A stretch of 64,000 nt of DNA from Oceanicaulis sp. (GTDB taxonomy: Bacteria; Pseudomonadota; Alphaproteobacteria; Caulobacterales; Maricaulaceae): NCBI GenBank assembly GCA_040112665.1, contig CP157796.1:560813-624812 (forward strand), written 5' to 3'. Position numbers and translations under genes: made by a program. Of the stretch, positions 8,597 through 18,528 are shown piece after piece. Under the pieces are notes generated by a model that was given only the letters and a program-made list of their open reading frames with translations, was not told the origin of the DNA and did no database searches. Numbering within the stretch: the stretch's first letter is position 1; every line of letters starts with the position of its first letter.

Positions 8597-10036
8597 TCAG
8601 CCGGTCTGAAGCTTCTTGAAGAACTCGAACACCTTGCCGTAGGGCGGCGCGACCAGGCGCGAGGGATGCCAGACCGGCGCCTCGAACACGGCGCGCTCAT
8701 GGGTGAAGGTCAGAAAGCCGTATTCGCCGTGATAGGCGCCCTGCCCTGATGCGCCGACCCCGCCGAAAGGCAGGTCCTCGACGCTGAGATGCAGCATGGG
8801 CACGTTCACCGCCGCCCCGCCCGACATCGTCCGCGACAGGAAGCGGCGGGCGATCTGCTTTGATCTGGAGTAGACGTAGAGCGCCAGCGGCCGGTCGCGC
8901 TCGTTGACGAAGCGGGCGGCGTCCTCGAGCCCGTCATGGCCGCGCACCGGCAGGACCGGACCGAAGATTTCCTCGGTCATCAGCTTCGTGTCGAGCGGGG
9001 GATCGATGACAACGGTGGGCGGGAAGATGCGGGTGTTGCCCGCCTTCGCCGGATCGAACTCGGCCTGCAGCACTTTCGCGCCCTTCGACCGGGCTTCCTC
9101 CACCATCTCGCCCAGGCGGGCGTGATGGCGCTCCGAGACGATCGCGGTGTAGTCCGCGTTGGCGGCCGGGTCGGGCCACATGGTTGTGGCCTCGGCGATC
9201 ACCGCCTCGCCGAATTTCGCTTCGGACCCCTTGGGCACGAGCGCGTAGTCCGGCGCGACGCAGGTCTGCCCGGCGTTGAAGAACTTGCCCCAGGCGATGG
9301 TCTTCGCCGCCTCTCCGAGCTTGAAATCGCCCGCGATCACGGCCGGCGACTTGCCACCGAGTTCCAGCGTGACCGGCGTCAGGTTTTCAGCTGCGGCCTT
9401 GGCGACGAGCCGGCCGACATGGGTCGAACCGGTGTAGAACAGATGGTCGAAGGGCAGCGCGGTGAAGGCCTGGGCCACGTCAGGCCCGCCCTCGATCACG
9501 CTCACATGATCCTCGCTGAACAGCTCGCCGAGCGTCTCTTTGAGGAGCCGCGCGGTGGCGGGGGTGAATTCGCTGGGCTTGATCATCGCCCGGCAGCCGG
9601 CGGCCAGCGCGGCGACGAGGGGGGCGAGCGCCAGCTGCATGGCGTAGTTCCAGGGCGAAACGATGCCGACCACGCCCTTGGGCTCGCGGCGGACATAGGC
9701 GGTGCCCGGCGCCATCGTCATCGGCACGGGCTTTCTTTTCGGCGCGGTCCAGCGGGTCAGGTGCTGGCGAGCGTGCTTGGCGGTGGCGATGGTGAACCCG
9801 GCCTCGGCGATCGCGGTTTCGGCGTGGCTCCTGCGGCCGAAATCGGCGTCGATGGCGCGCGCGAAATCGTCCTGGCGCGCCTTCACCATCTCCTCGATCT
9901 TTTTCAGATCCGCCTTGCGCTGATCGATCGGGCGATGGCGCTCGGCCTCGAAGGCGCGCTTCTGGGCGGCGAAGAGGGTGTGCATGCGATCGAGCTCGGC
10001 GTGCGAACCGGGGCTTTCTGCGGTCTCGGCGGTCAT
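8597..10036 (-). CDS. Aldehyde dehydrogenase, coniferyl-aldehyde-dehydrogenase type
   Basis: The 479-aa product oxidises an aldehyde to the acid with NAD(P)+. The active-site Cys block FFNAGQTCVAPDY and the catalytic Glu block LELGGKSP are intact, as are PWNYAMQLA and SEFTP. The cofactor region and overall length resemble the class-3-like/coniferyl aldehyde dehydrogenase subgroup, which is why I name that type; the substrate is not proven. The frame is open further upstream inside the neighbouring gene, but ATG 10036 (MTAETAESPG) is the plausible start, with GGAGCC-type RBS. It is the last gene of a hydrolase-GMC-ALDH operon, 17 bp after the GMC gene, which suggests sequential oxidation of an alcohol to an acid. 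Confidence 0.93.
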   Translation of the reverse strand: MTAETAESPGSHAELDRMHTLFAAQKRAFEAERHRPIDQRKADLKKIEEMVKARQDDFARAIDADFGRRSHAETAIAEAGFTIATAKHARQHLTRWTAPKRKPVPMTMAPGTAYVRREPKGVVGIVSPWNYAMQLALAPLVAALAAGCRAMIKPSEFTPATARLLKETLGELFSEDHVSVIEGGPDVAQAFTALPFDHLFYTGSTHVGRLVAKAAAENLTPVTLELGGKSPAVIAGDFKLGEAAKTIAWGKFFNAGQTCVAPDYALVPKGSEAKFGEAVIAEATTMWPDPAANADYTAIVSERHHARLGEMVEEARSKGAKVLQAEFDPAKAGNTRIFPPTVVIDPPLDTKLMTEEIFGPVLPVRGHDGLEDAARFVNERDRPLALYVYSRSKQIARRFLSRTMSGGAAVNVPMLHLSVEDLPFGGVGASGQGAYHGEYGFLTFTHERAVFEAPVWHPSRLVAPPYGKVFEFFKKLQTG

Positions 10037-10053
10037 ATCGGAGGCTCCCTGGT

Positions 10054-11649
10054 TCAGGCGGAGAGGATCATGTCGGCCGCGCGCGTGGCGACCATGATGG
10101 TGGGCGCGTTGGTGTTGCCGCCGACGACGCGCGGCATGACCGAAGCGTCCACGACGCGCAGCGCCTCGATCCCGCGCACCCGGCACTGGGGATCGGTCAC
10201 GGCGAGCTCTCCCGAGCCCATCGCGCAGGTCGAGGTGGGATGATAGAGCGTTTCAGCACGCGCACGCACCTCGGCTTCGAGATCGGCCCGGCTCCCGTCG
10301 GTCGAGACCGGGAGATCGAGGCTCTTGAACTCCCCGTCGAACGCGTCCGACAGAAGAATGTCGCGCGCGATCTCGAGGCAGTCGACCATCACCGCGACGT
10401 CTTCCTCGGCGTCGAGATAGTGGGGGTCGATGACGACCGGATCGCGCGGATCGGCGCTCGCCAGCGTCAGCCGGCCGCGGCTCTTCGGATACAGGTGACA
10501 GGCGTGAAGGCTCATGCCGTGGCCGGTCAGCGTCTCCATGCCGTGCGGGCTCGCGAGCGCGGGAATGAAGACGAGCTGGATGTCAGGCAGGTCGCCCGCC
10601 CGGCTCGATTTCACGAAGCCGCAGCCCTGCACCGGATTGACGGTGAAATTGCCCGTCCCCGTCGCCGCCCATTGCAGCACGTCCCGGGCCGTGGCGGGAA
10701 ACTTGCGCAGCGAATAGCCCACCGACGTGGCCTTCTTCGTGCGCGCCCGGGCCATGATGTCGAGATGGTCCTGCAGGTTCTCGCCCACGCCGGGCAGGTC
10801 GTGCTCGACCGAAATCCCGTGCTCGCGCAGATGATCGGCCGGGCCGATCCCTGACAGCATCAAAAGGTGGGGCGAATTGAGCGCGCCGCCCGACAGGATC
10901 ACCTCCTTGGTGGCGATCACGTCCTGGACCTCGCCGCCGGACTCGATCTGAACGCCGGTGGCGCGGCCGTTCTCGACGATGACCTTCAGGACCAGCGCGT
11001 CGGTGACGACGGTGAGGTTGGGCCGCTGCATGGCGGGTTTCAGAAACGCGTCGGCGGCCGAGCAGCGCTTGCCGCCCTTCTGGGTGACCTGATAGACGCC
11101 AAAACCCTCCTGGCTCGCGCCGTTATGGTCGGGGTTTTCGGGAATCTGACGGCGGCGGCAGGCCTCGAAATACATCTCGGTCAGCGGGTTGAGCGGGGCG
11201 ATGTCCTTGACGTTCAGCGGCCCGTCCTTGCCGTGCCAAGGCTCGCCGTGGTTCTCGTTGTGCTCGACGCGCTTGAACGCCTCCAGCGCCGCCTCGCCCG
11301 ACCAGCCTTGCGCGCCGTGGACCGACGCCCACTCGTCGTAATTCTCGAGCGCGCCGCGCATATAGTGCATGGCGTTGATCGAGCTCGAGCCGCCCAGGGT
11401 CTTGCCGCGCGGCCAGAACAGCTTGCGATCGTTGAGGTTTTTCTGCGGCTCGGTCCAGTAGTTCCAGTTGATCTTCTGATCGGTGATCGTGAACTGGAGC
11501 AGCATCGGGGTCTTGATGTTGGTCTTGTCGTCCCGGCCGCCGGCTTCGAGCACGCAGACCTGGTGCTCGCCGCTCGCGCTCAGCCGGTCGGCGAGCACGC
11601 AGCCCGCAGACCCCGCCCCGACGATCACGTAATCGAACACGTCGCTCAT
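10054..11649 (-). CDS. GMC-family FAD-dependent alcohol/choline dehydrogenase-like oxidoreductase
   Basis: The 531-aa flavoprotein oxidises an alcohol. The N-terminal FAD-binding Rossmann motif VIVGAGSAGCVLADRLS, the GMC signature WPRGKTLGGSSSINAMHYMRG, the second signature LSGGALNSPHLLMLSGIG and the C-terminal active-site His block LYHPTSTCAMG with NTNAPTIMVATRAADMIL are all present. It resembles BetA and AlkJ types equally. With no betaine genes nearby and an ALDH immediately downstream, an aliphatic or aromatic alcohol is more likely than choline (inference). It overlaps the upstream hydrolase gene by 4 bp (ATGA), so translational coupling is expected. Confidence 0.93.
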   Translation of the reverse strand: MSDVFDYVIVGAGSAGCVLADRLSASGEHQVCVLEAGGRDDKTNIKTPMLLQFTITDQKINWNYWTEPQKNLNDRKLFWPRGKTLGGSSSINAMHYMRGALENYDEWASVHGAQGWSGEAALEAFKRVEHNENHGEPWHGKDGPLNVKDIAPLNPLTEMYFEACRRRQIPENPDHNGASQEGFGVYQVTQKGGKRCSAADAFLKPAMQRPNLTVVTDALVLKVIVENGRATGVQIESGGEVQDVIATKEVILSGGALNSPHLLMLSGIGPADHLREHGISVEHDLPGVGENLQDHLDIMARARTKKATSVGYSLRKFPATARDVLQWAATGTGNFTVNPVQGCGFVKSSRAGDLPDIQLVFIPALASPHGMETLTGHGMSLHACHLYPKSRGRLTLASADPRDPVVIDPHYLDAEEDVAVMVDCLEIARDILLSDAFDGEFKSLDLPVSTDGSRADLEAEVRARAETLYHPTSTCAMGSGELAVTDPQCRVRGIEALRVVDASVMPRVVGGNTNAPTIMVATRAADMILSA

Positions 11650-12995
11650 CGGCCCGGCGCCTCGCTGCCGGCTTCAGGGTCGGACTCCGACGGCGGTTCG
11701 GGCGCGCCGTCCTCCTCGGGCGCGGTGATCGGCCGCGCGCGCACCGCCTCGCGCAAGGCGTCGAGCTCGGCTTCGGGCCGGGCGTCGAGCGGGCTTATAT
11801 GCTCGGCGATGGCGCGGAAGACGGCGGCGGCTTCGAGCGCGATCTCGCCCCAGTTTTCATCACCCGCGTTCTGGGCGATCACCACGCCGCGGCGGGTGTC
11901 CACCCAGACATACTGGCCGTAGACGCCGGCGGCGTAGAACTCCCCGTCATACCCTTCGGGCACCCAGAAATGCATGGCGTAGCCGCGCCCCGGATAGGGC
12001 GTCGCGCCGGGCTCCTGGAAGGGCCGGGAGGGCGCGGTCCAGGACGGGATGAAGCCTTCGGGCAGCATGCGCTCGCCCTCCCAGACGCCGCCCACGCGCC
12101 AGAATTCGCCCAAGCGCGCATAGTCCGCGCTGGTGGCCTGAAGGCAGCAATACCCGATCGCGATTCCGTCCTCGCCAGCCACGTTCTGAAGCCAGCTCGC
12201 CTCGCCGGTCATGCCCAGCGGGGTCCAGATCTTCGCCTCGACGATCTCGGCCAGCCGCTCGCCATAGATCCCGCGCACGACCGCGGCGAGGACGTGGGAG
12301 TTGGGGCTGGTGTAGTGCTGGTCCTCGCCCGGCGTACGATCACGCTCGATCTCGCCGACCATGGCGTCGACGTCCCGGCCCATGATGAAGGCGTTGAAGA
12401 AGAGCGGGCGGACGTCGGACGGCGCGTCGGGGCTGTACTCCTCATTGAAGTCCATGCCTGCGCTCATCATCAGAAGATGGCGCAGGCTGGTCGCGCCGTA
12501 GTCCGTGCCGGCGAACTGGGGCGCGTATTTTTCGGCCGGGTCCTCGAGGCTCTCGATCCGCCCCTCTTCGAGCGCCATGGCGACGAGACTTGCGACCACC
12601 GATTTGGCCACCGACCAGCTGGTGAAGCGGGTGTCCGGGCCGGCGCCATGGAAGAAGGCCTGCTCGACGATCACCCCGTCGCGCAGCACCGTAACACCGG
12701 TGACCTCGGCGCGCTCGAAATAGCTTTCGAGATCGCGGGTCTCGCCGTCGAAGACATAGGTCTGCGGCAGGCTCGCCTCGGCGCGCGGCAGGGGTTCGGG
12801 ATCGCCGGGCTCGATCGGGGTCGAGGGCAGGATCTCGTCCATGCGCTGGAAGGTCACGGGATAGGCGTCAGGATCGTCGAGCGCGGTGATCTGCGCAGGC
12901 GAATAGGGCGACCAGGGCCTGAACCACCACAGTGCGAACGCCAGAACGGCGGCGATCACCACGGCCAGAACGCCGATACCGATGCGCTTGATCAA
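11646..12995 (-). CDS. Serine hydrolase of the beta-lactamase (class C/EstB/NylB-like) fold
   Basis: The 449-aa product has an N-terminal transmembrane anchor (IGIGVLAVVIAAVLAFALWWF) and an exported catalytic domain. The S-x-x-K motif appears as SWSVAKS; a YTSPNS block sits where the Y-x-N/S motif is expected, and GVYGQY could be the third motif. Such proteins hydrolyse esters, amides or D-peptides and only rarely beta-lactams. The frame runs open to 13064, but a TTG at 12995 lies 6 bases after GGGAGGG, so I take TTG as the start. It leads a three-gene operon and may release the alcohol that the next two enzymes oxidise. The acidic, proline-rich C-terminal tail is unusual. Confidence 0.85.
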   Translation of the reverse strand: MIKRIGIGVLAVVIAAVLAFALWWFRPWSPYSPAQITALDDPDAYPVTFQRMDEILPSTPIEPGDPEPLPRAEASLPQTYVFDGETRDLESYFERAEVTGVTVLRDGVIVEQAFFHGAGPDTRFTSWSVAKSVVASLVAMALEEGRIESLEDPAEKYAPQFAGTDYGATSLRHLLMMSAGMDFNEEYSPDAPSDVRPLFFNAFIMGRDVDAMVGEIERDRTPGEDQHYTSPNSHVLAAVVRGIYGERLAEIVEAKIWTPLGMTGEASWLQNVAGEDGIAIGYCCLQATSADYARLGEFWRVGGVWEGERMLPEGFIPSWTAPSRPFQEPGATPYPGRGYAMHFWVPEGYDGEFYAAGVYGQYVWVDTRRGVVIAQNAGDENWGEIALEAAAVFRAIAEHISPLDARPEAELDALREAVRARPITAPEEDGAPEPPSESDPEAGSEAPGR

Positions 12996-13157
12996 GACGC
13001 GCCCTCCCGATGTGACGCCCGGCCGTACGATGCGGCGCGAGTCGTTCGTTCGGAAAGTGAACACCTTTCAGGCCGGGCTGTCACCCGGCCACGCCCTCGG
13101 CCGCGAACTGCAGAACAGGGCGGGAACCGGGGGGCGCGGGCGGCGTTTCTGGTCTGA

Positions 13158-13225
13158 GAAGAGGGCCGGACCGGATCGTTTTCTTCCCTCCCCCTTCCCG
13201 ACGACGCCTCGGGCCGGTCCTCTTC
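13158..13225. repeat. Imperfect inverted repeat
   Basis: GAAGAGGGCCGGACC (13158-13172) and GGGCCGGTCCTCTTC (13211-13225) are inverted with 13 of 15 matches and 38 bp between them. It lies in the 260-bp divergent spacer upstream of the small exported protein gene. It could be an operator pair or an mRNA leader structure. Confidence 0.5.
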
Positions 13226-13255
13226 CACCCTGTTTCCCGCCGATCGAGCCCGACC

Positions 13256-13609
13256 ATGTCCAAGCGAGACCAGGCCGCCGCGCTTGTCGTCGCCGGCGCC
13301 GCAGTGGCGATCCTCGCCCTGGCCGCCAGCGGCCAGGAGACCGCGCTGGGCCACGACCCCTACACCGCCGGCCCGGTCCGCGTGACAGGCGAAGTCGTGC
13401 GCGTGGAGACCGATCGCGTGGAGATCACCACCGCGCTCGGCCGCACCTGGCTCGTGGAGACCGAAGGCCTTGAAGACGCGCCGCGCGACGGCGACGGCGA
13501 TCTCGCGCTGGAGCCTGGCGACCGGCTGGTCGTCGAGGGGCTCTCCGGCGCACCCCTTCTCAAAGTGAACATGATCGCGGCGACGGCCCTCACCGAGCCG
13601 CCGCGCTAG
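13256..13609 (+). CDS. Small membrane-anchored or exported protein, unknown function
   Basis: The 117-aa product has an N-terminal hydrophobic segment (ALVVAGAAVAILALAASG) and a roughly 75-residue beta-rich part (VRVTGEVVRVETDRVEITTALGRTW, ending GDRLVVEGL). That pattern looks like a small OB-fold-type domain, as in periplasmic stress proteins, but I cannot name a family. It diverges from the serine hydrolase operon and converges with the M19 dipeptidase gene, whose stop codon begins 2 bp beyond its own. Confidence 0.65.
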   Translation: MSKRDQAAALVVAGAAVAILALAASGQETALGHDPYTAGPVRVTGEVVRVETDRVEITTALGRTWLVETEGLEDAPRDGDGDLALEPGDRLVVEGLSGAPLLKVNMIAATALTEPPR

Positions 13610-13611
13610 TT

Positions 13612-14904
13612 TCAATCCGCCGCAGCCGCCTCCACCGCGCGCATGACGCGCAGCACGTTGCCGCCCCAGATCTTGGCGATGTCGTCTTCTGAATAGCCGC
13701 GTTCGATCAGCTCGGCGGTGATCGCCGGGCTCTCGCTGACGTCGTCCCAGCCGCCGACCCCGCCGCCGCCGTCAAAGTCGCCGCTGAGGCCGACATGGTC
13801 GATACCGGCCACGCGCACGGCATGGTCGAGATGGTCGATCAGGTGCTCGATCGTCACGTCGTTCATCGACGCGCGCAGCATCTTCAGCCGGTCGCGAAAC
13901 TCATCGAGCGTGCGCTGATCTGCGGCGGCGCGCTGCTCGCGGGTTGCGAGCCCCATCTCTTCAGCGAGCGCGGTTTCGGCGGCGGCGAGTTCGGGGTCGA
14001 TGTCGGCGATATACCGGCGGAAGGCGACCATCTGGGCCACCCCGCCATTGTCGGCGATGGCGCGCAGCTGCTCGTCGTCGAGATTGCGGGGATGGTCGTA
14101 GACCGCCCGCGCGCCCGAATGGCTGGCGATGACCGGCGCGCGGGACAGCGCGATCGCTTCGAGCATGGTGCGCTTGCCGACGTGAGAGACGTCGACCATC
14201 ACCCCGTGATCGTTGAGCTCGCGCACCAGGCCGCGTCCCAGATCGGTGAGGCCGGGATCCTCGGCCGGATCGCCCTGGGCGAGATTGGGGTTCGAGCTGC
14301 CGCCGAACTGATTGTTGCCGAAATGGGTGATCGAGACGTAGCGCACGCCCCGGTCGGCCCACATCTCCACTGTCGAAAGGTCCTCGCCCAGCGGCCAGGA
14401 GTTTTCCATGCCGATCAGCGCGACGAGCCTGCCCGAGGCGTGTATGGCCTCGACCTGATCGGCGGTGACGGCCAGCGCGATCTCGTCGGGATAGGCGCGG
14501 ATCATCCTGAGGATCGCGGCGTATTTCTCCTCGGCGATCGCGGCGGCTTCCTCATAACCGATCGGGCTGATCAGGCCCTGGCCGACATAGACGATGAAGA
14601 AGCCCGCATCGAGCCCGCCCGCCCGCATCTTCGGAAGATCGGCCTGGGCGCGGGTGAACCCGCCCGGATCGAGCCGGTAGGTCGCATAACCCGGATCGAT
14701 GTCGATATGGGTGTCCAGCGTGAGCACCCGGTCATGCAGCGCAGTGGGATCCACCGGCAGGGCGTCGTCGCCGCGAAGCACGATCTGTTCCGCCGCAGCC
14801 GGAGCGGCCGGCGCAGGCGCTTCGCCCGCCGCGCCGAATTGCGGCATGCTCTCGCAGCCCGCCAGAAGTCCGCCCGCCAGAACCGCGCCGATGATCGCCC
14901 GCAT
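13612..14904 (-). CDS. Membrane dipeptidase (peptidase M19), lipoprotein
   Basis: The 430-aa product starts with a lipoprotein signal (MRAIIGAVLAGGLLAGC), so it should be anchored in the outer or inner membrane. The M19 zinc ligands are recognisable: the first H-x-D in THIDID, the bridging Glu in ALIGMENSWPLG, and His residues in VDVSHVGKRTM and IASHSGAR, followed by the conserved HPRNLDDEQLRA block and GLSGDFDGGGG near the end. M19 enzymes hydrolyse dipeptides, including those with C-terminal D-amino acids, consistent with scavenging of peptides or wall fragments. An intervening region rich in Glu/Ala (about residues 300-345) may be an insertion. It is followed 67 bp upstream by the purA stop. 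Confidence 0.92.
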   Translation of the reverse strand: MRAIIGAVLAGGLLAGCESMPQFGAAGEAPAPAAPAAAEQIVLRGDDALPVDPTALHDRVLTLDTHIDIDPGYATYRLDPGGFTRAQADLPKMRAGGLDAGFFIVYVGQGLISPIGYEEAAAIAEEKYAAILRMIRAYPDEIALAVTADQVEAIHASGRLVALIGMENSWPLGEDLSTVEMWADRGVRYVSITHFGNNQFGGSSNPNLAQGDPAEDPGLTDLGRGLVRELNDHGVMVDVSHVGKRTMLEAIALSRAPVIASHSGARAVYDHPRNLDDEQLRAIADNGGVAQMVAFRRYIADIDPELAAAETALAEEMGLATREQRAAADQRTLDEFRDRLKMLRASMNDVTIEHLIDHLDHAVRVAGIDHVGLSGDFDGGGGVGGWDDVSESPAITAELIERGYSEDDIAKIWGGNVLRVMRAVEAAAAD

Positions 14905-14971
14905 ATCGTCTCTCCTCGCTCGATGTGCAGCGAAGGCTAGGCGGGCGGGCGGTTCAGCGCAAACCGGGCGG

Positions 14972-16261
<1,290 letters not shown>

Positions 16262-16389
16262 GTGCGGATGCTCCGTACGGCGGTGAAAACCGGGACCGAG
16301 GCTTAAGCGCCTTTCGCCCCGCCCGCAAGCGAGCCGCGTTGTCGGCGCGCGTCGGGACGGCTAGGCTCTCGCCGCACGGGAGAGCCGGT

Positions 16390-17838
16390 ATGAACGACGC
16401 CGCCGTCACGGAAGTCCCCGCCGGTCTCAGCGGCGACCTGCTTTTGAACACGCGGGTGATTTCGCGCACCGGGGCGTTTTTCGACTCCGTGGTCGAGAGC
16501 CGGACGGCCGACGCCGTCTCCGCCTCCGATCTGGTCGGGCTGTTCGTGCTGCTCGAGGCGATCGCGACGTCGAACGCCCTCAATATCGACGGCACCGTGC
16601 CCGCGCACGAGACCGACGCGGTGGAGGCCGCCTTCGCCCGGTTCAGAAGCCGCGCCGGCGCGGCCGGAGATGTGCTGTCGGCCCGGCCGCTCACGCCGGC
16701 CGATCCCGAACGCGTGCTCGCCCTGTGCGGCGGCGGGATCGCGCAAAGCTCGGCCGTGCTCACCGACAGTCTCGACGCGTTCGCCCGCGACCGGGCGGAC
16801 TTTCTGGCGCGCAATCCGGGCCTGCGGCCGCTGAAACCCGAAGCCGCGGCGAAATTCGCTGACGCGCTCGCTGACGTGTTCGAAGACCCCGAGGCGCGCG
16901 CGGTCGCCGCCCTGAAGCTCGTCAGGACGAACCCGTTCAACGGCGCGAAGTGTGCGGCGGGGCTTCTGGTGGCCGATATCGGCGTACAGGACCTCGAAAC
17001 CGCCTCCGCGCTCGGCGCGCTGCGCCGGTCCGCGACAGCCGTGCTCAGGGACGCCGGCCCCGATCAGGGCCTGGTCGCGGCGATCCTGATCAACGGGTTT
17101 CGGTCGAACTATCTGAACACGCTGGCCGCCGAGGAGGGCCGGGCGGCGCTCTTCGCCGCGCCCGAGATCGAGACGGTGCGCGAACAGCAGACCCTGCTTT
17201 TGAGCCGGTATTGCGCCGACAGGCTGGTGGCCGGCCGCCTCGGCCCGGCGATCGACGAGACGGTGTTCTTCGAAGCCTTCCGCCGGCAGGGCGTGTTCCC
17301 GTTCTTCGGGCTGCTGACCTTCCTCGCGGCGGATGAGACCGATCCGTACGCCCTGTTCGCCGAAACGGTCGCCGAGCGCGAAACCCTGCTCGCCCAGTTC
17401 CTGGCGAAGAAGTCGCCGCAGGCGCGTTTCATCCACGATCTCGATCCCGACGCGTTCGAGGCCTTTCGCGAAGACCGGCTGGACCGCACGTTTCAGCGGC
17501 TCAATCGCCGCGTCGCCATCCATGACGCCGTCCAGCAGGTCAGCACCCGCTTCCAGCTGCCGGCGCTGGTGAGCCTGACCGCGACGCTGGCTCCGCTCAT
17601 CAACATGGTGCTGGGCGGGGCGGACGCCGGGTTCGAGATCCCCGAGAGCGCGGATATCGGCGAAGAGGTCACCCCTTACGCCCTGCGCCGTGCGCTTCTG
17701 GGCGGCGGGCTGTGCCCTTACGCCACCTTCACCCACAGCATCGACCGCAAGCTCACCGCCGTGCTCGCCGACCGGGAGACCGGCGCGCTGATCGCTAATA
17801 AGGTCGAGCGCGTGTTCAAACGGCCCCTCGCCGCCTGA
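16390..17838 (+). CDS. Hypothetical cytosolic protein, 482 aa
   Basis: The product has no signal peptide and no clear transmembrane segment and appears mostly helical. It begins MNDAAVTEVPAGLSGDLLLNTR and contains repeated helix-like blocks, a VRTNPFNGAKCAAGLLVADIG segment and an RALLGGGLCPYATFTHSIDR segment near the C-terminus. I do not recognise a domain. Codon use and GC content match its neighbours, so it does not look recently acquired. The open frame extends upstream to 16339, but ATG 16390 follows GGGAGAGCC and fits better. It diverges from purA. Its size and lack of family resemblance make it a good candidate for structure prediction. Confidence 0.75.
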   Translation: MNDAAVTEVPAGLSGDLLLNTRVISRTGAFFDSVVESRTADAVSASDLVGLFVLLEAIATSNALNIDGTVPAHETDAVEAAFARFRSRAGAAGDVLSARPLTPADPERVLALCGGGIAQSSAVLTDSLDAFARDRADFLARNPGLRPLKPEAAAKFADALADVFEDPEARAVAALKLVRTNPFNGAKCAAGLLVADIGVQDLETASALGALRRSATAVLRDAGPDQGLVAAILINGFRSNYLNTLAAEEGRAALFAAPEIETVREQQTLLLSRYCADRLVAGRLGPAIDETVFFEAFRRQGVFPFFGLLTFLAADETDPYALFAETVAERETLLAQFLAKKSPQARFIHDLDPDAFEAFREDRLDRTFQRLNRRVAIHDAVQQVSTRFQLPALVSLTATLAPLINMVLGGADAGFEIPESADIGEEVTPYALRRALLGGGLCPYATFTHSIDRKLTAVLADRETGALIANKVERVFKRPLAA

Positions 17839-17901
17839 GACCTGCAGCCGCCGGAGGCATCAGCGCGATCGCGGCGTTTCAGCCCCCTCAAGCGTCGATG
17901 A

Positions 17902-18465
17902 CTAATCCCCGAAGCGCCAGTTCAGGCGGACGCCGAGCTCGTCGAGGCCCTGATTGCGGCCGTCGCCGAGGATCTGGCCGTGCGAATAGTGCTCGTAGAA
18001 CAGCCCCACGCCCCAGCGCTCGGTGACGTCGTAATTGAGCCCGAACGTCGTACGGAAGAGCACGTCCGAGCCGAGCAGCGCCCGGGTCTCCTTGATGCGC
18101 ACCTGTTCGAGCGGCGGCAGGGTGGTGTCGAGATCGTTGATCCCGTCATGCACCGCCAGGCCGAACCCGCCCTCGATGCGCCAGTTCTCGCCCACGCGGC
18201 CGTCCCAGAGCAGGCCCGCGCCGGCGAGATTGGTGAAGCCCTGCGTGCTGATCGAGATGTTGAACACCGGCTTCGGCGCCCCGATGAAGCCCAGCTGCTC
18301 GATCGGCTGAAGCAGCAGCTCGCCGGTGATCTGCGGGCCGTCCTCGGAGTGGTCGGTGAGATCGTGGGCCGCGACGCCCAGGCGCACCTCGCTGATAAGC
18401 CCGTCCGCAAACCCCGGCGCAGACGTCACAAAAACCGCGGCGATCGCCGCACCAAGAATGCGCAT
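17902..18465 (-). CDS. PagL-like lipid A 3-O-deacylase (acyloxyacyl hydrolase family)
   Basis: The 187-aa product has a signal peptide (MRILGAAIAAVFVTSAPGFA) and alternates polar and hydrophobic residues like an 8-stranded outer-membrane barrel, ending in F-G-D after LNWRF. The block YEHYSHGQILGDGRNQGLDELGVRLNW near the C-terminus carries the H-x-S pair and downstream Glu expected for the PagL catalytic triad. PagL removes the 3-O acyl chain of lipid A in the outer membrane. It stands alone between two unrelated genes, though LPS-assembly genes occur further along the window. It could instead be a catalytically inactive barrel; the retained H, S and E argue against that. Confidence 0.75.
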   Translation of the reverse strand: MRILGAAIAAVFVTSAPGFADGLISEVRLGVAAHDLTDHSEDGPQITGELLLQPIEQLGFIGAPKPVFNISISTQGFTNLAGAGLLWDGRVGENWRIEGGFGLAVHDGINDLDTTLPPLEQVRIKETRALLGSDVLFRTTFGLNYDVTERWGVGLFYEHYSHGQILGDGRNQGLDELGVRLNWRFGD

Positions 18466-18528
18466 CAGGATAATTCCCTCTCGCTCGTCCCGCCCTCGCC
18501 GGTGATTACACGAAAGCGGCCAGGATGG

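Noticed and set aside
13003..13064. ATG at 13064 as start of the serine hydrolase
   Set aside because: It has no ribosome binding site and adds a non-conserved leader; the TTG at 12995 behind GGGAGGG is better.
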